Source: an uncultured Maribacter sp. (lineage in GTDB: Bacteria > Bacteroidota > Bacteroidia > Flavobacteriales > Flavobacteriaceae). From it: a DNA stretch of 64,000 bases. The DNA lies in NCBI GenBank assembly GCA_947493885.1, contig CANLTE010000001.1, forward strand, positions 372,001-436,000. The letters run 5' to 3'. Position 1 is the first letter of the stretch, and each line of letters begins with the position of its first letter. A program made the position numbers and the translations under genes. Positions 57,042-64,000 of the stretch are shown here, piece after piece. The notes under the pieces are model-generated. The model saw only the letters and a program-made list of their open reading frames with translations, made no database searches and was not told the origin of the DNA.

Positions 57042-57365
57042 ATGAAACAAATCTACTTAATCCTACTTATGGTAGTTTCTATTGCTGTTTCTGCTCAAGA
57101 AACAACAAACGATTCTGTTTTAGGTACTAATGATATTGCTGGGTTTAAATTGTACCCAAATCCGGTCGCTAATGGTATTGTTTATATTTCTTCACAAAAC
57201 CCTGCCACAAGAGATATTACAGTATATGATGTTTTCGGAGAAATTGTACTCACCGATCGTATTTATGCAAAAGCGTTAAATATTTCAAGACTTGTTCCAG
57301 GAGTATATCTAGTTAAGGTAATTGAAAACAATAAATCCATCACTCGTAAATTAGTTGTAAAGTAA
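57042..57365 (+). CDS. Mini T9SS protein 2: signal peptide plus sorting domain only
   Basis: A 107-residue paralogue of the preceding protein: signal peptide (ending AVSAQ), about 16 residues, then a T9SS type A domain with GFKLYPNPVANGIVYI, DITVYDVFGEIVL, SRLVPGVYLVKV and RKLVVK. It is clearly divergent from copy 1 in the linker but shares every sorting-domain block. The pair probably arose by tandem duplication. Confidence 0.85.
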   Translation: MKQIYLILLMVVSIAVSAQETTNDSVLGTNDIAGFKLYPNPVANGIVYISSQNPATRDITVYDVFGEIVLTDRIYAKALNISRLVPGVYLVKVIENNKSITRKLVVK

Positions 57366-57416
57366 CCTTTCCTCTTTTACCTCCATATTGCTACCTTTGT
57401 CCCAATATGACAATTG

Positions 57417-58394
57417 ATGGACACAGATAGTATTTTTAATATAAAAACTAATGCTCAGTTTGAGTCCAAAGTATTTGAAACATTTAATTTTCAATACAAA
57501 AACAATACTGTTTATCGCGAATTTTGCAATCACCTCAAAAAAACACCTTCAAACGTAAATGGTGTTCATAATATCCCCTTTCTTCCTATTGATTTTTATA
57601 AAAGCAAAAAAGTTGTTTCTACCACAGAAATACCGCAAACAATATTCACCAGTAGCGGAACAACGGGTAGCATAGTCAGTAAACATTATGTTGAAAACAT
57701 TGAATTGTACGAAAAAAGTTATCTAAAAGGTTTTGAAACCTTTTATGGCCCTATAAAAGACTTTTGTGTTCTAGCCCTTTTACCATCATATTTGGAAAGA
57801 AAAGGATCCTCCCTGATTTATATGGCAAACGATTTTATTGCTCAAAGCAAGCACAAAGAAAGTGGCTTTTATTTAAACAATTTATCCGATTTAAAGGAAA
57901 CACTTGAAACCCTTAAAAAAGGTAATATTAAAACATTACTCATTGGAGTATCTTTTGCACTTTTAGACTTTGTTGAAGAATATAATCTTGACCTAAAAAA
58001 TGTAATAATCATGGAAACAGGGGGCATGAAAGGCCGGCGTAAAGAAATGATTAGGGAAGAACTGCATTACACACTTAAAAAAGGGTTTGGTTTAAAAAAC
58101 ATTCACTCTGAGTATGGTATGACAGAACTTTTATCTCAGGCATATTCTAAAGGAAACGGAATTTTTAATACCCCACCATGGATGAAAGTATTGGTTAGAG
58201 ACCCTGAAGATCCATTAAGTTATCATTCCACTGGAAAAACAGGAGGAATAAATGTTATTGATTTGGCCAACATATATTCATGCTCATTTATTGCTACTCA
58301 AGATTTAGGTAAAACACATCAAGATGGCAGTTTCGAAATTTTAGGTCGTTTTGATCATTCTGATATTCGCGGATGTAATTTAATGGTACTTTAA
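57417..58394 (+). CDS. LuxE-like acyl-activating protein
   Basis: A 325-residue member of the acyl-protein synthetase/LuxE family, related to the adenylate-forming enzymes. SSGTTGS is the ATP-binding loop, METGGMKGRRKEM is the central motif, and SEYGMTELLSQA resembles the adenylation-domain YGxTE motif. Such proteins activate fatty or phenylacetyl-type acids; the substrate is unknown. The frame opens with a TTG at 57414 directly before the ATG at 57417, which is used. It ends 14 bp before the convergent tyrS. Confidence 0.8.
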   Translation: MDTDSIFNIKTNAQFESKVFETFNFQYKNNTVYREFCNHLKKTPSNVNGVHNIPFLPIDFYKSKKVVSTTEIPQTIFTSSGTTGSIVSKHYVENIELYEKSYLKGFETFYGPIKDFCVLALLPSYLERKGSSLIYMANDFIAQSKHKESGFYLNNLSDLKETLETLKKGNIKTLLIGVSFALLDFVEEYNLDLKNVIIMETGGMKGRRKEMIREELHYTLKKGFGLKNIHSEYGMTELLSQAYSKGNGIFNTPPWMKVLVRDPEDPLSYHSTGKTGGINVIDLANIYSCSFIATQDLGKTHQDGSFEILGRFDHSDIRGCNLMVL

Positions 58395-58408
58395 AAAAAT
58401 AGTATTTT

Positions 58409-59704
58409 CTACTTAACCACTAAAACAAAGTAATTCTTCTTACCACGTTGTAATAAAACAAACTTGTTATTAATCAAATCAGTCTCAGTAATGGAATAGT
58501 CTTCTTTTACCTTTTCTTTATTTACTGATATCGAGTTTTGTTTTAACTCTCTACGTGCTTCTCCATTAGATCCTAAAAAGCCAGTTTTAGCAGCCAAAGC
58601 TGCAATCATGTCTAACCCATTGCCGATGTCTTCTCTTAAAACCTCTGCTTGTGGAACTCCTTCAAAAACATCTAAAAATATTTTTTCGTCTAACTTTTTC
58701 AAGTCTTCAGAAGTTGATTTTCCAAAAAGAATATTTGTTGCTTTAATAGCATTATCCAAATCTTCTTGAGAATGTACATCTATAGTAATTTCCTCTGCCA
58801 AGCGCTTTTGTAACAAACGCATATGCGGAGCTTCTTGATGTTCTTTTATCAAGGTTTCTATTTCATCTTTAGAAATAAATGTAAATATTTTTATATACTT
58901 TTCTGCATCAGCGTCAGAAGTGTTTAACCAATACTGGTAAAATTTATATGGTGAAGTTCTATTAGCATCTAACCAAACATTGCCTCCTTCGGTTTTTCCA
59001 AATTTGGTGCCATCTGCTTTAGTAATTAGTGGGCAAGTTAACGCATAACCTTTTCCTCCTCCAATTCTTCTTATAAGCTCTGTTCCTGTAGTAATATTAC
59101 CCCATTGGTCACTACCTCCCATTTGAAGTGTACAGTTATGATTTTGGTATAAATACAAATAATCATAACCCTGAACCATTTGATAAGTAAATTCTGTGAA
59201 CGACATACCTTCTTTTGATTCTGACGAAAGACGTTTTTTAACTGAATCTTTCGCCATCATATAATTTACTGTAATGTGTTTACCAACATCTCTAATAAAA
59301 TCAAGGAATGAAAAATCTTTCATCCAATCATAATTATTTACCAATACAGCCGCATTATCTGCATCACTTTTAAAATCTAAAAAACGAGATAATTGTTCTT
59401 TTAAAGCTTCTTGATTATGACGTAAAGTTTTTTCATCCAATAAATTACGCTCTTGCGATTTTCCAGAAGGATCGCCAATCATACCCGTAGCTCCACCAAT
59501 TAAAGCATAAGGTTTATGTCCTGCTAACTGAAAGTGCTTTAACATCATTACCCCAACTAAATGTCCAATATGTAAAGAATCTGCGGTAGGGTCTATACCT
59601 ACGTATGCCGATTGCATACCAGATAATAAATGTTCTTCCGTACCAGGCATTGCATCATGCAACATTCCGCGCCATTTTAATTCTTCTACAAAATTTGAAG
59701 TCAT
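58409..59704 (-). CDS. tyrS: Tyrosyl-tRNA synthetase
   Basis: A 431-residue class I synthetase. The HIGH motif is HIGH at 45-48 ([10 protein letters not shown]), the KMSKS-like loop is KFGKTEGG, and a C-terminal S4 RNA-binding domain is present ([18 protein letters not shown]). The frame extends to 59734, but [13 protein letters not shown] at 59704 is the standard N-terminus. A -7 promoter box overlaps the longer start, which supports 59704. The gene is single. Confidence 0.96.
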   Translation of the reverse strand: MTSNFVEELKWRGMLHDAMPGTEEHLLSGMQSAYVGIDPTADSLHIGHLVGVMMLKHFQLAGHKPYALIGGATGMIGDPSGKSQERNLLDEKTLRHNQEALKEQLSRFLDFKSDADNAAVLVNNYDWMKDFSFLDFIRDVGKHITVNYMMAKDSVKKRLSSESKEGMSFTEFTYQMVQGYDYLYLYQNHNCTLQMGGSDQWGNITTGTELIRRIGGGKGYALTCPLITKADGTKFGKTEGGNVWLDANRTSPYKFYQYWLNTSDADAEKYIKIFTFISKDEIETLIKEHQEAPHMRLLQKRLAEEITIDVHSQEDLDNAIKATNILFGKSTSEDLKKLDEKIFLDVFEGVPQAEVLREDIGNGLDMIAALAAKTGFLGSNGEARRELKQNSISVNKEKVKEDYSITETDLINNKFVLLQRGKKNYFVLVVK

Positions 59705-59731
59705 TCTAGTTTTATTTTCAATAATAAGATG

Positions 59732-59739
59732 CAAATATA
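59732..59739 (-). promoter_or_regulatory. Candidate -7 box (TATATTTG) of tyrS
   Basis: A perfect TAnnTTTG octamer on the minus strand, 27 bp before the tyrS ATG at 59704. A TTTG lies 25 bp further upstream, longer than the usual 17-20 bp spacing. It lies where the extended reading frame would start, arguing for the shorter protein. Confidence 0.4.
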
Positions 59740-59797
59740 AAAGGAAAAATACGCCTTTCTAACTCAAATTATAAGGAATTTATTCCCTTACAATTCC

Positions 59798-59805
59798 TAA
59801 ATTTG
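59798..59805 (+). promoter_or_regulatory. -7-like box (TAAATTTG) directly before the epimerase start
   Basis: A perfect TAnnTTTG octamer ends 4 bp before the ATG at 59810. If used, transcription would start at or next to the A of the start codon, giving a leaderless mRNA. No -33 TTTG is evident. Confidence 0.3.
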
Positions 59806-59809
59806 AAAT

Positions 59810-60817
59810 ATGGTTCTTGTCACAGGAGGTACGGGTTTAGTTGGAGCACATTTATTATTGCATTTAACGCAAAAGAATATTCCAGTACGAGCAATTTATA
59901 GAACGGAAAAAAGCTTAAAAAAAGTTGAAAAAGTTTTTTCGTACTACAGTAACAACTCTTTAGAACTGTTTTCTAAAATTGAATGGGTAAATGCCGATTT
60001 GAATAATCTTCCAAATTTAGAGAATGCCTTTAAAGGAATAGATTTTGTTTATCACGCTGCCGCTTTTATTTCTTTTAATGAAAGGGATTTTGAAATTCTT
60101 GAAAAAACTAATGTTGAAGGAACTGCAAATATTGTAAACCTATGTATTGCTCATAAAGTAAAAAAACTATGCTATGTTAGTACAATTGGTGCTATTGATA
60201 AAAGTATTGGCAACAAAGAAGCTACGGAAGAAAATGAATGGATAGGTCAAAATATAAATGTTTACGCCCGTACTAAGTATAGTGCGGAAATGGAAGTTTG
60301 GAGAGGTACACAAGAAGGATTAAAAGTGGTTATCGTTAATCCTGGAATAATTATTGGACCAGGGTTTTGGAATAGTGGAAGCGGTTCCTTTTTCACAAAT
60401 GGAAACAAAAACAGGAACTATTATCCCCCAGGCGGAACAGGATTTATTTCTGTTAAAGATGTGGTTGCTGTTATGGTTTTTTTAATGCTCTCTCCTATAG
60501 AAAATGAGCGATTTATTACAATCTCAGAAAACAAAACATATAAAGAAATTCTAGACCTTATAGCTGATGGATTAGGAAAAAGAAGACCAGAACATCAACT
60601 AAAAAAATGGCAATTGCATATTGGGGTCTATTTAGATTGGTTGAGAAGCATATTAACAGGTAAAGAAAGAATTTTAACCAGTAGCACGGTTAAATCTATT
60701 GACCATATTGAAATATATAACACTGATAAACTAAAAGCTCGCTACCCACAATCCTTTGAACCTATAAGAGAAACTATAGTCTTTTGTTGTACAAAATTTA
60801 CTACTGAGGCAATTTAG
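59810..60817 (+). CDS. NAD-dependent epimerase/dehydratase family protein
   Basis: A 335-residue extended short-chain dehydrogenase. GGTGLVGAHLL gives the Rossmann GxxGxxG motif at the very N-terminus. The catalytic Tyr-Lys pair is YARTK, preceded by CYVSTIGAI. NPGIIIGPG is the usual substrate-loop block. Likely substrates are nucleotide sugars or 3-beta-hydroxy compounds, but specificity cannot be read. It overlaps the convergent DUF4296 gene by 17 bp at the 3' end. Confidence 0.88.
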   Translation: MVLVTGGTGLVGAHLLLHLTQKNIPVRAIYRTEKSLKKVEKVFSYYSNNSLELFSKIEWVNADLNNLPNLENAFKGIDFVYHAAAFISFNERDFEILEKTNVEGTANIVNLCIAHKVKKLCYVSTIGAIDKSIGNKEATEENEWIGQNINVYARTKYSAEMEVWRGTQEGLKVVIVNPGIIIGPGFWNSGSGSFFTNGNKNRNYYPPGGTGFISVKDVVAVMVFLMLSPIENERFITISENKTYKEILDLIADGLGKRRPEHQLKKWQLHIGVYLDWLRSILTGKERILTSSTVKSIDHIEIYNTDKLKARYPQSFEPIRETIVFCCTKFTTEAI

Positions 60818-61211
60818 AAGGTCTTTCCATTTTCTCTTCTCCACCAAGCAACAAACGCAAACTGTCTTGAGTTCTCCTTAGTTTTTCCGTTTGCTCACCC
60901 TTTTCTGTAAGCAACGCTTCAACCTTAGTGTAAATTTCTTCATATTGAGCGGGTATTGAAACATAATAAGTATCACTCTCCGCAAACTGCGTACTATCTA
61001 TATTAAATTTTTTAAAAATATATTCGGTCTGGGTAACCCCTATATCTTCCATCAAATGTTTATTATTGCCTTTTGCTGCTTTTAATATAGCTACTTCAGT
61101 AATAATCTCCACCATTTTATCTTTAGGGATAAGATTCTCAGGTTTTTCAATTAATTTTTCACCACAAGATGAAAAAATTAAAAAGACAATTAAAATTACC
61201 TCTCTTTTCAT
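60801..61211 (-). CDS. DUF4296 domain-containing lipoprotein
   Basis: A 136-residue lipoprotein (MKREVILIVFLIFSSC, Cys16). The mature part has the DUF4296 layout: PENLIPKDKMVEIITEVAILKAA and later YEEIYTKVEALL, predicted helical. DUF4296 proteins are small Bacteroidota lipoproteins of unknown role. It starts 2 bp after the dihydroorotase stop and is probably co-transcribed with it and the glycosyltransferase gene upstream. Confidence 0.9.
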   Translation of the reverse strand: MKREVILIVFLIFSSCGEKLIEKPENLIPKDKMVEIITEVAILKAAKGNNKHLMEDIGVTQTEYIFKKFNIDSTQFAESDTYYVSIPAQYEEIYTKVEALLTEKGEQTEKLRRTQDSLRLLLGGEEKMERPSKLPQ

Positions 61212-61213
61212 AG

Positions 61214-62548
61214 TTACCTGTTAAAAGTTAACCGCTTCGCATTTTTTTGTGCTGAAAAATTACCATTCTCATAGGCCAAATGCCCATTCACAAAGGTATG
61301 TGAAATACTAGATTTAAAAGAACTACCTTCAAAAGGAGACCAGCCACACTTGTATACAATATTACTTTTTGAGACTTGCCAAGTACTATTTAAATCCGCT
61401 ATTACCAAATCTGCATAGTACCCTTCTTTTACAAAACCACGTTGTTTAATTTGAAATAACTTCGCCGGATTATGGCACATTTTCTCCACTATTTTTTCCA
61501 GAGAAATATACCCTTCATGATATTTCTCAAGCATAGCGGGTAAAGCATGTTGTACCAATGGCCCTCCTGAAGGTGCACTCGTGTATACATTACTTTTTTC
61601 TTCTAATTGATGCGGTGCATGATCTGTTGCAATAACATCAATACGATCATCTAGTAAGGCTTTCCATAATTGGTCTCTATCTTCAGCAGTTTTCACTGCT
61701 GGATTCCATTTTATTAAAGTCCCTTTGGTTTCATAATCTGTATCAGAAAACCAAAGATGATGAATGCAAACTTCGGCAGTTATTTTCTTTTGTTCTAATG
61801 GGATATCATTTCTAAACAAGTGTGTTTCCTTGCCAGTAGATAAATGAAAAACATGTAGCCTAGCTCCAGTTTTTTTTGCTAGATTAATTGCCTTTGATGA
61901 CGACAAGTAGCAAGCCTCTGTACTCCTAATTATAGGGTGATATTTTATGGGAATATCATCTCCAAATTCCTCTTTATATTTAGCGAGATTTGCTTTAATG
62001 GTTCCTTCATCTTCACAGTGAGTAGAAATTACCATTTCGGTATTTCTAAATATTTTTTCAATAACCTCCTCATTGTCAACTAGCATATTTCCTGTTGACG
62101 ACCCTAAAAAAAGCTTTACTCCAGAACAAGCGTTTTTATCTAACTTTTTTAACTCCTCTAAATTATCGTTAGTTCCGCCAAACAAAAAGGAGTAGTTTGC
62201 ATATGAACTTTCTTTAGCCATAGCAAATTTTTCCTCAAGTTTTTCAATGGTAGTAGTTTGCGGGGTTGTATTTGGTTGTTCCATAAAGGTTGTAATTCCC
62301 CCAGCAACCGCTGCTCTACTTTCACTTTCAATATTCCCTTTATGAGTTAACCCTGGCTCTCTAAAATGAACTTGGTCATCAATAACTCCAGGTAATACAT
62401 ATTTCCCGTTTGCATTTATTATTTCCGCATCGGCATCGGTAATATCAATATCGATTCTGGAAATCACCTCTCCCTCAATCAAAATATCACTTTCAAAAAT
62501 CGTATTTTCATTAACGATTTTGGCATTTTTTATCAGAACCTTACTCAT
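61214..62548 (-). CDS. pyrC: Dihydroorotase (class I-like, PyrC/AllB family)
   Basis: A 444-residue amidohydrolase catalysing reversible cyclisation of carbamoyl aspartate to dihydroorotate in pyrimidine synthesis. Signatures are the REPGLTHKGN block, ESRAAVAGGITTFMEQPNT, the carboxylated-Lys region GVKLFLGSSTGNM, STHCEDEG and ATDHAPH. The usual metal-binding HxH reads QVH here (Gln59, His61 in DDQVHFREPG), so the first His is replaced; I recall this DDQVHF form from other Bacteroidota dihydroorotases. The middle gene of a three-gene minus-strand cluster. Confidence 0.88.
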   Translation of the reverse strand: MSKVLIKNAKIVNENTIFESDILIEGEVISRIDIDITDADAEIINANGKYVLPGVIDDQVHFREPGLTHKGNIESESRAAVAGGITTFMEQPNTTPQTTTIEKLEEKFAMAKESSYANYSFLFGGTNDNLEELKKLDKNACSGVKLFLGSSTGNMLVDNEEVIEKIFRNTEMVISTHCEDEGTIKANLAKYKEEFGDDIPIKYHPIIRSTEACYLSSSKAINLAKKTGARLHVFHLSTGKETHLFRNDIPLEQKKITAEVCIHHLWFSDTDYETKGTLIKWNPAVKTAEDRDQLWKALLDDRIDVIATDHAPHQLEEKSNVYTSAPSGGPLVQHALPAMLEKYHEGYISLEKIVEKMCHNPAKLFQIKQRGFVKEGYYADLVIADLNSTWQVSKSNIVYKCGWSPFEGSSFKSSISHTFVNGHLAYENGNFSAQKNAKRLTFNR

Positions 62549-62556
62549 AATTATTG

Positions 62557-63279
62557 TTACTTTTTTCGAAATAAACTTCTAATTTTCATCATAAAAACAC
62601 CAAAAATAGCCTCCTTTACAATTGAACCACTCATTTTTGATTTTCCTTTTACCCTATCTCTGAAAATTATAGATACCTCATCTATTTTAAACCCTTTTAA
62701 ATACGCTTTAAACTTCATCTCAATTTGAAAAGCATACCCAACAAATCTAACAGAATCCAAATCAATGGTTTCTAAAACCTTTCTTTTATAACCTACAAAA
62801 CCTGCTGTTGGATCATGTACCCTCATACCAGTAATTATCTTCACATAAAATGATGCTCCGTATGACAGGAGTACTCTATGCAAAGGCCAGTCTACAACAT
62901 TTACTCCCTTTTTATACCGTGACCCTACCACAACATCGGCGTTATTTTTAAATGCATTAAGCAATCTGGGTAAATCTGTAGGGTCATGAGAAAAGTCTGC
63001 ATCCATTTCAAATATGTTGTCATATTCTTTTTGAATTGCCCACTTAAAACCATGTATATATGCTGTTCCTAAACCTGACTTTTCCTTTCTGATTTCTAGA
63101 AAAAGTTGCTCTGGAAAATCACCTTGCATTTCTTGTACTTTAGCACCAGTGCCGTCTGGAGAGTTATCATCAACAATAAGTACGTTAAACTTTTTTCTAA
63201 GCTTGAAAACCGCCTTTACAATTGACTCAATATTTTCAATTTCATTGTATGTAGGAATTATGACAAGGCTTTTTGACAT
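62557..63279 (-). CDS. Polyprenol-phosphate mannosyltransferase-like GT2 glycosyltransferase
   Basis: A 240-residue GT2 enzyme of the dolichol-phosphate mannose synthase type. It has IIPTYNEIENIE at the N-terminus, VDDNSPDGT, the catalytic metal motif MDADFSHDP and the DPTAGFVGYKR block. No transmembrane helix is appended, so it is a soluble DPM1-like form. It would make polyprenyl-phosphate sugar, which is the donor type used by GT39-like membrane transferases; one such gene begins divergently 138 bp away, a plausible partnership. Confidence 0.9.
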   Translation of the reverse strand: MSKSLVIIPTYNEIENIESIVKAVFKLRKKFNVLIVDDNSPDGTGAKVQEMQGDFPEQLFLEIRKEKSGLGTAYIHGFKWAIQKEYDNIFEMDADFSHDPTDLPRLLNAFKNNADVVVGSRYKKGVNVVDWPLHRVLLSYGASFYVKIITGMRVHDPTAGFVGYKRKVLETIDLDSVRFVGYAFQIEMKFKAYLKGFKIDEVSIIFRDRVKGKSKMSGSIVKEAIFGVFMMKIRSLFRKK

Positions 63280-63298
63280 TGAATTTGTTGTATTTGAG

Positions 63299-63306
63299 CA
63301 AAAATA
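63299..63306 (-). promoter_or_regulatory. Candidate -7 box (TATTTTTG) of the DPM-like operon
   Basis: A perfect TAnnTTTG octamer on the minus strand 20 bp before the ATG at 63279. The -33 half is poorly defined. Confidence 0.35.
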
Positions 63307-63362
63307 GTGTTTTAATTACTCTAGGAAAATGTCATCATCTATTTTATCATTTTTTTAAACTA

Positions 63363-63391
63363 TTTGTTATAGGGTATTATTTGTAATTTTG
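63363..63391 (+). promoter_or_regulatory. Bacteroidota-type promoter for the GT39-like gene
   Basis: TTTG (63363-63366) and TAATTTTG (63384-63391) are separated by 17 bp, close to the TTTG-N19-TAnnTTTG consensus. The start codon follows 27 bp after the -7 box. Confidence 0.5.
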
Positions 63392-63417
63392 AATTTCAAT
63401 AATCAAATAGTATACAA

Positions 63418-64000
63418 TTGAAACTTCCAAGATTATTTATTTATCTATTAGGTGCTCTTTTAATTATTAATGTACTACAATCCTATTTTACCCAATTAAT
63501 TTTTGACGAAGCCTATTATTGGCATTTTTCTCAAAATCTTGATTGGGGATATTTTGATCACCCACCTATGATGGCGTATTGGGCTCGTTTAGGAAGTATT
63601 TTTTTTAACGGAGAACTTGGCATTAGATTTATAAGTTGCCTTTCTTCTTTAGGAATTTTTATTGCAATTTGGTTAATGATTGATCATCCTAAAAAAAACA
63701 AGCACATCATCCCTTTTTTTGTGTTGTTATTTTCAATGACACTTTTAAATGCTTACGGTTTTTACATACTTCCAGATACTCCACTGTTGTTTTTTACAAG
63801 TTGTTTTTTACTGACTTATAAAAAGTTTTTGAGCAACCAATCTATTCTTACAAGTATTGTACTTGGGGTGTTTATGGCAGCTTTAATGTACAGTAAATAT
63901 CACGCGGTATTGGTAATATTTTTTGTGTTGTTATCCAATCTAAATCTGGTGAAAAACAAATATGCTTGGTTAGCTGTATTTGTTTCGTTAGCTTGTTTTG
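63418..64000 (+). CDS. GT39-like membrane glycosyltransferase (3' truncated by the window)
   Basis: The frame from a TTG at 63418 (no in-frame ATG between it and an upstream TAA) is open through the last base and encodes at least 194 residues. The N-terminus has a signal-anchor helix (LPRLFIYLLGALLIINVL), then FDEAYYWHFSQNLDWGYFDHPPMMAYW, which is the first-loop Asp-Glu/HPP motif of ArnT/PMT-type transferases, then several further hydrophobic helices. These enzymes use polyprenyl-phosphate sugars; the divergent DPM-like gene may supply the donor. The ORF is incomplete. Confidence 0.85.
   Translation, partial: MKLPRLFIYLLGALLIINVLQSYFTQLIFDEAYYWHFSQNLDWGYFDHPPMMAYWARLGSIFFNGELGIRFISCLSSLGIFIAIWLMIDHPKKNKHIIPFFVLLFSMTLLNAYGFYILPDTPLLFFTSCFLLTYKKFLSNQSILTSIVLGVFMAALMYSKYHAVLVIFFVLLSNLNLVKNKYAWLAVFVSLACF

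Overview
The window is AT-rich, densely packed DNA from a member of the Bacteroidota, most likely a (marine) Flavobacteriaceae; I cannot name a genus. Supporting marks are type IX secretion (T9SS) C-terminal sorting domains, a carboxypeptidase-like-domain TonB-dependent receptor, a DUF4296 lipoprotein, ~800-residue tandem FtsX-type permeases, the flavobacterial form of TrmB with a GTG start, and TAnnTTTG-type -7 promoter boxes. No tRNA, rRNA, insertion sequence, phage gene or CRISPR array was seen.

Layout. 1-4.2 kb: the tail of a truncated reading frame, a GAF-domain protein, a metallophosphoesterase and a TonB-like protein. 4.8-13 kb: korAB (2-oxoglutarate:ferredoxin oxidoreductase), an eight-haem cytochrome/TPR lipoprotein, an unknown secreted protein and a penicillin-acylase-type lipoprotein. 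13-16.3 kb: an MsbA-like ABC exporter and the Fe-S carrier pair NifU-like/Mrp. 16.4-23.5 kb: a thiamin operon on the minus strand (thiS-thiC-tenI-like-4HB-thiD-4HB-thiE-thiG-thiH) behind a TPP riboswitch. Two four-helix-bundle (4HB, 23S-IVP type) genes are interleaved, and no thiF is present.

23.6-46.1 kb holds the most unusual locus: an approximately 20-kb minus-strand unit TolC - HlyD - ATPase - three permeases - alpha/beta hydrolase - three permeases - second ATPase. It is headed by a divergent NtrC-type regulator/histidine kinase pair, has a candidate sigma-54 promoter in the divergent gap, and ends at a 14-bp-stem terminator. Six large FtsX-type permeases and two ATPases served by a single adaptor and outer-membrane channel point to a multi-component export or envelope-remodelling system under one switch.

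46-57.4 kb: an alkyltransferase-like protein without the catalytic Cys, a LysE transporter, trmB, and a PhoR/PhoB-like two-component pair. Divergent to the pair are a TonB-dependent receptor and a lipoprotein made of two nearly identical 345-residue units, with PhoB-style 11-bp-period repeats in the gap. Small secreted proteins follow, including two tandem proteins that consist of little more than a signal peptide and a T9SS sorting domain. 57.4-64 kb is housekeeping: a LuxE-like acyl-activating protein, tyrS, an NAD-dependent epimerase, a DUF4296 lipoprotein, dihydroorotase, a dolichol-phosphate-mannose-synthase-like glycosyltransferase and the start of a GT39-like membrane glycosyltransferase cut by the window end.
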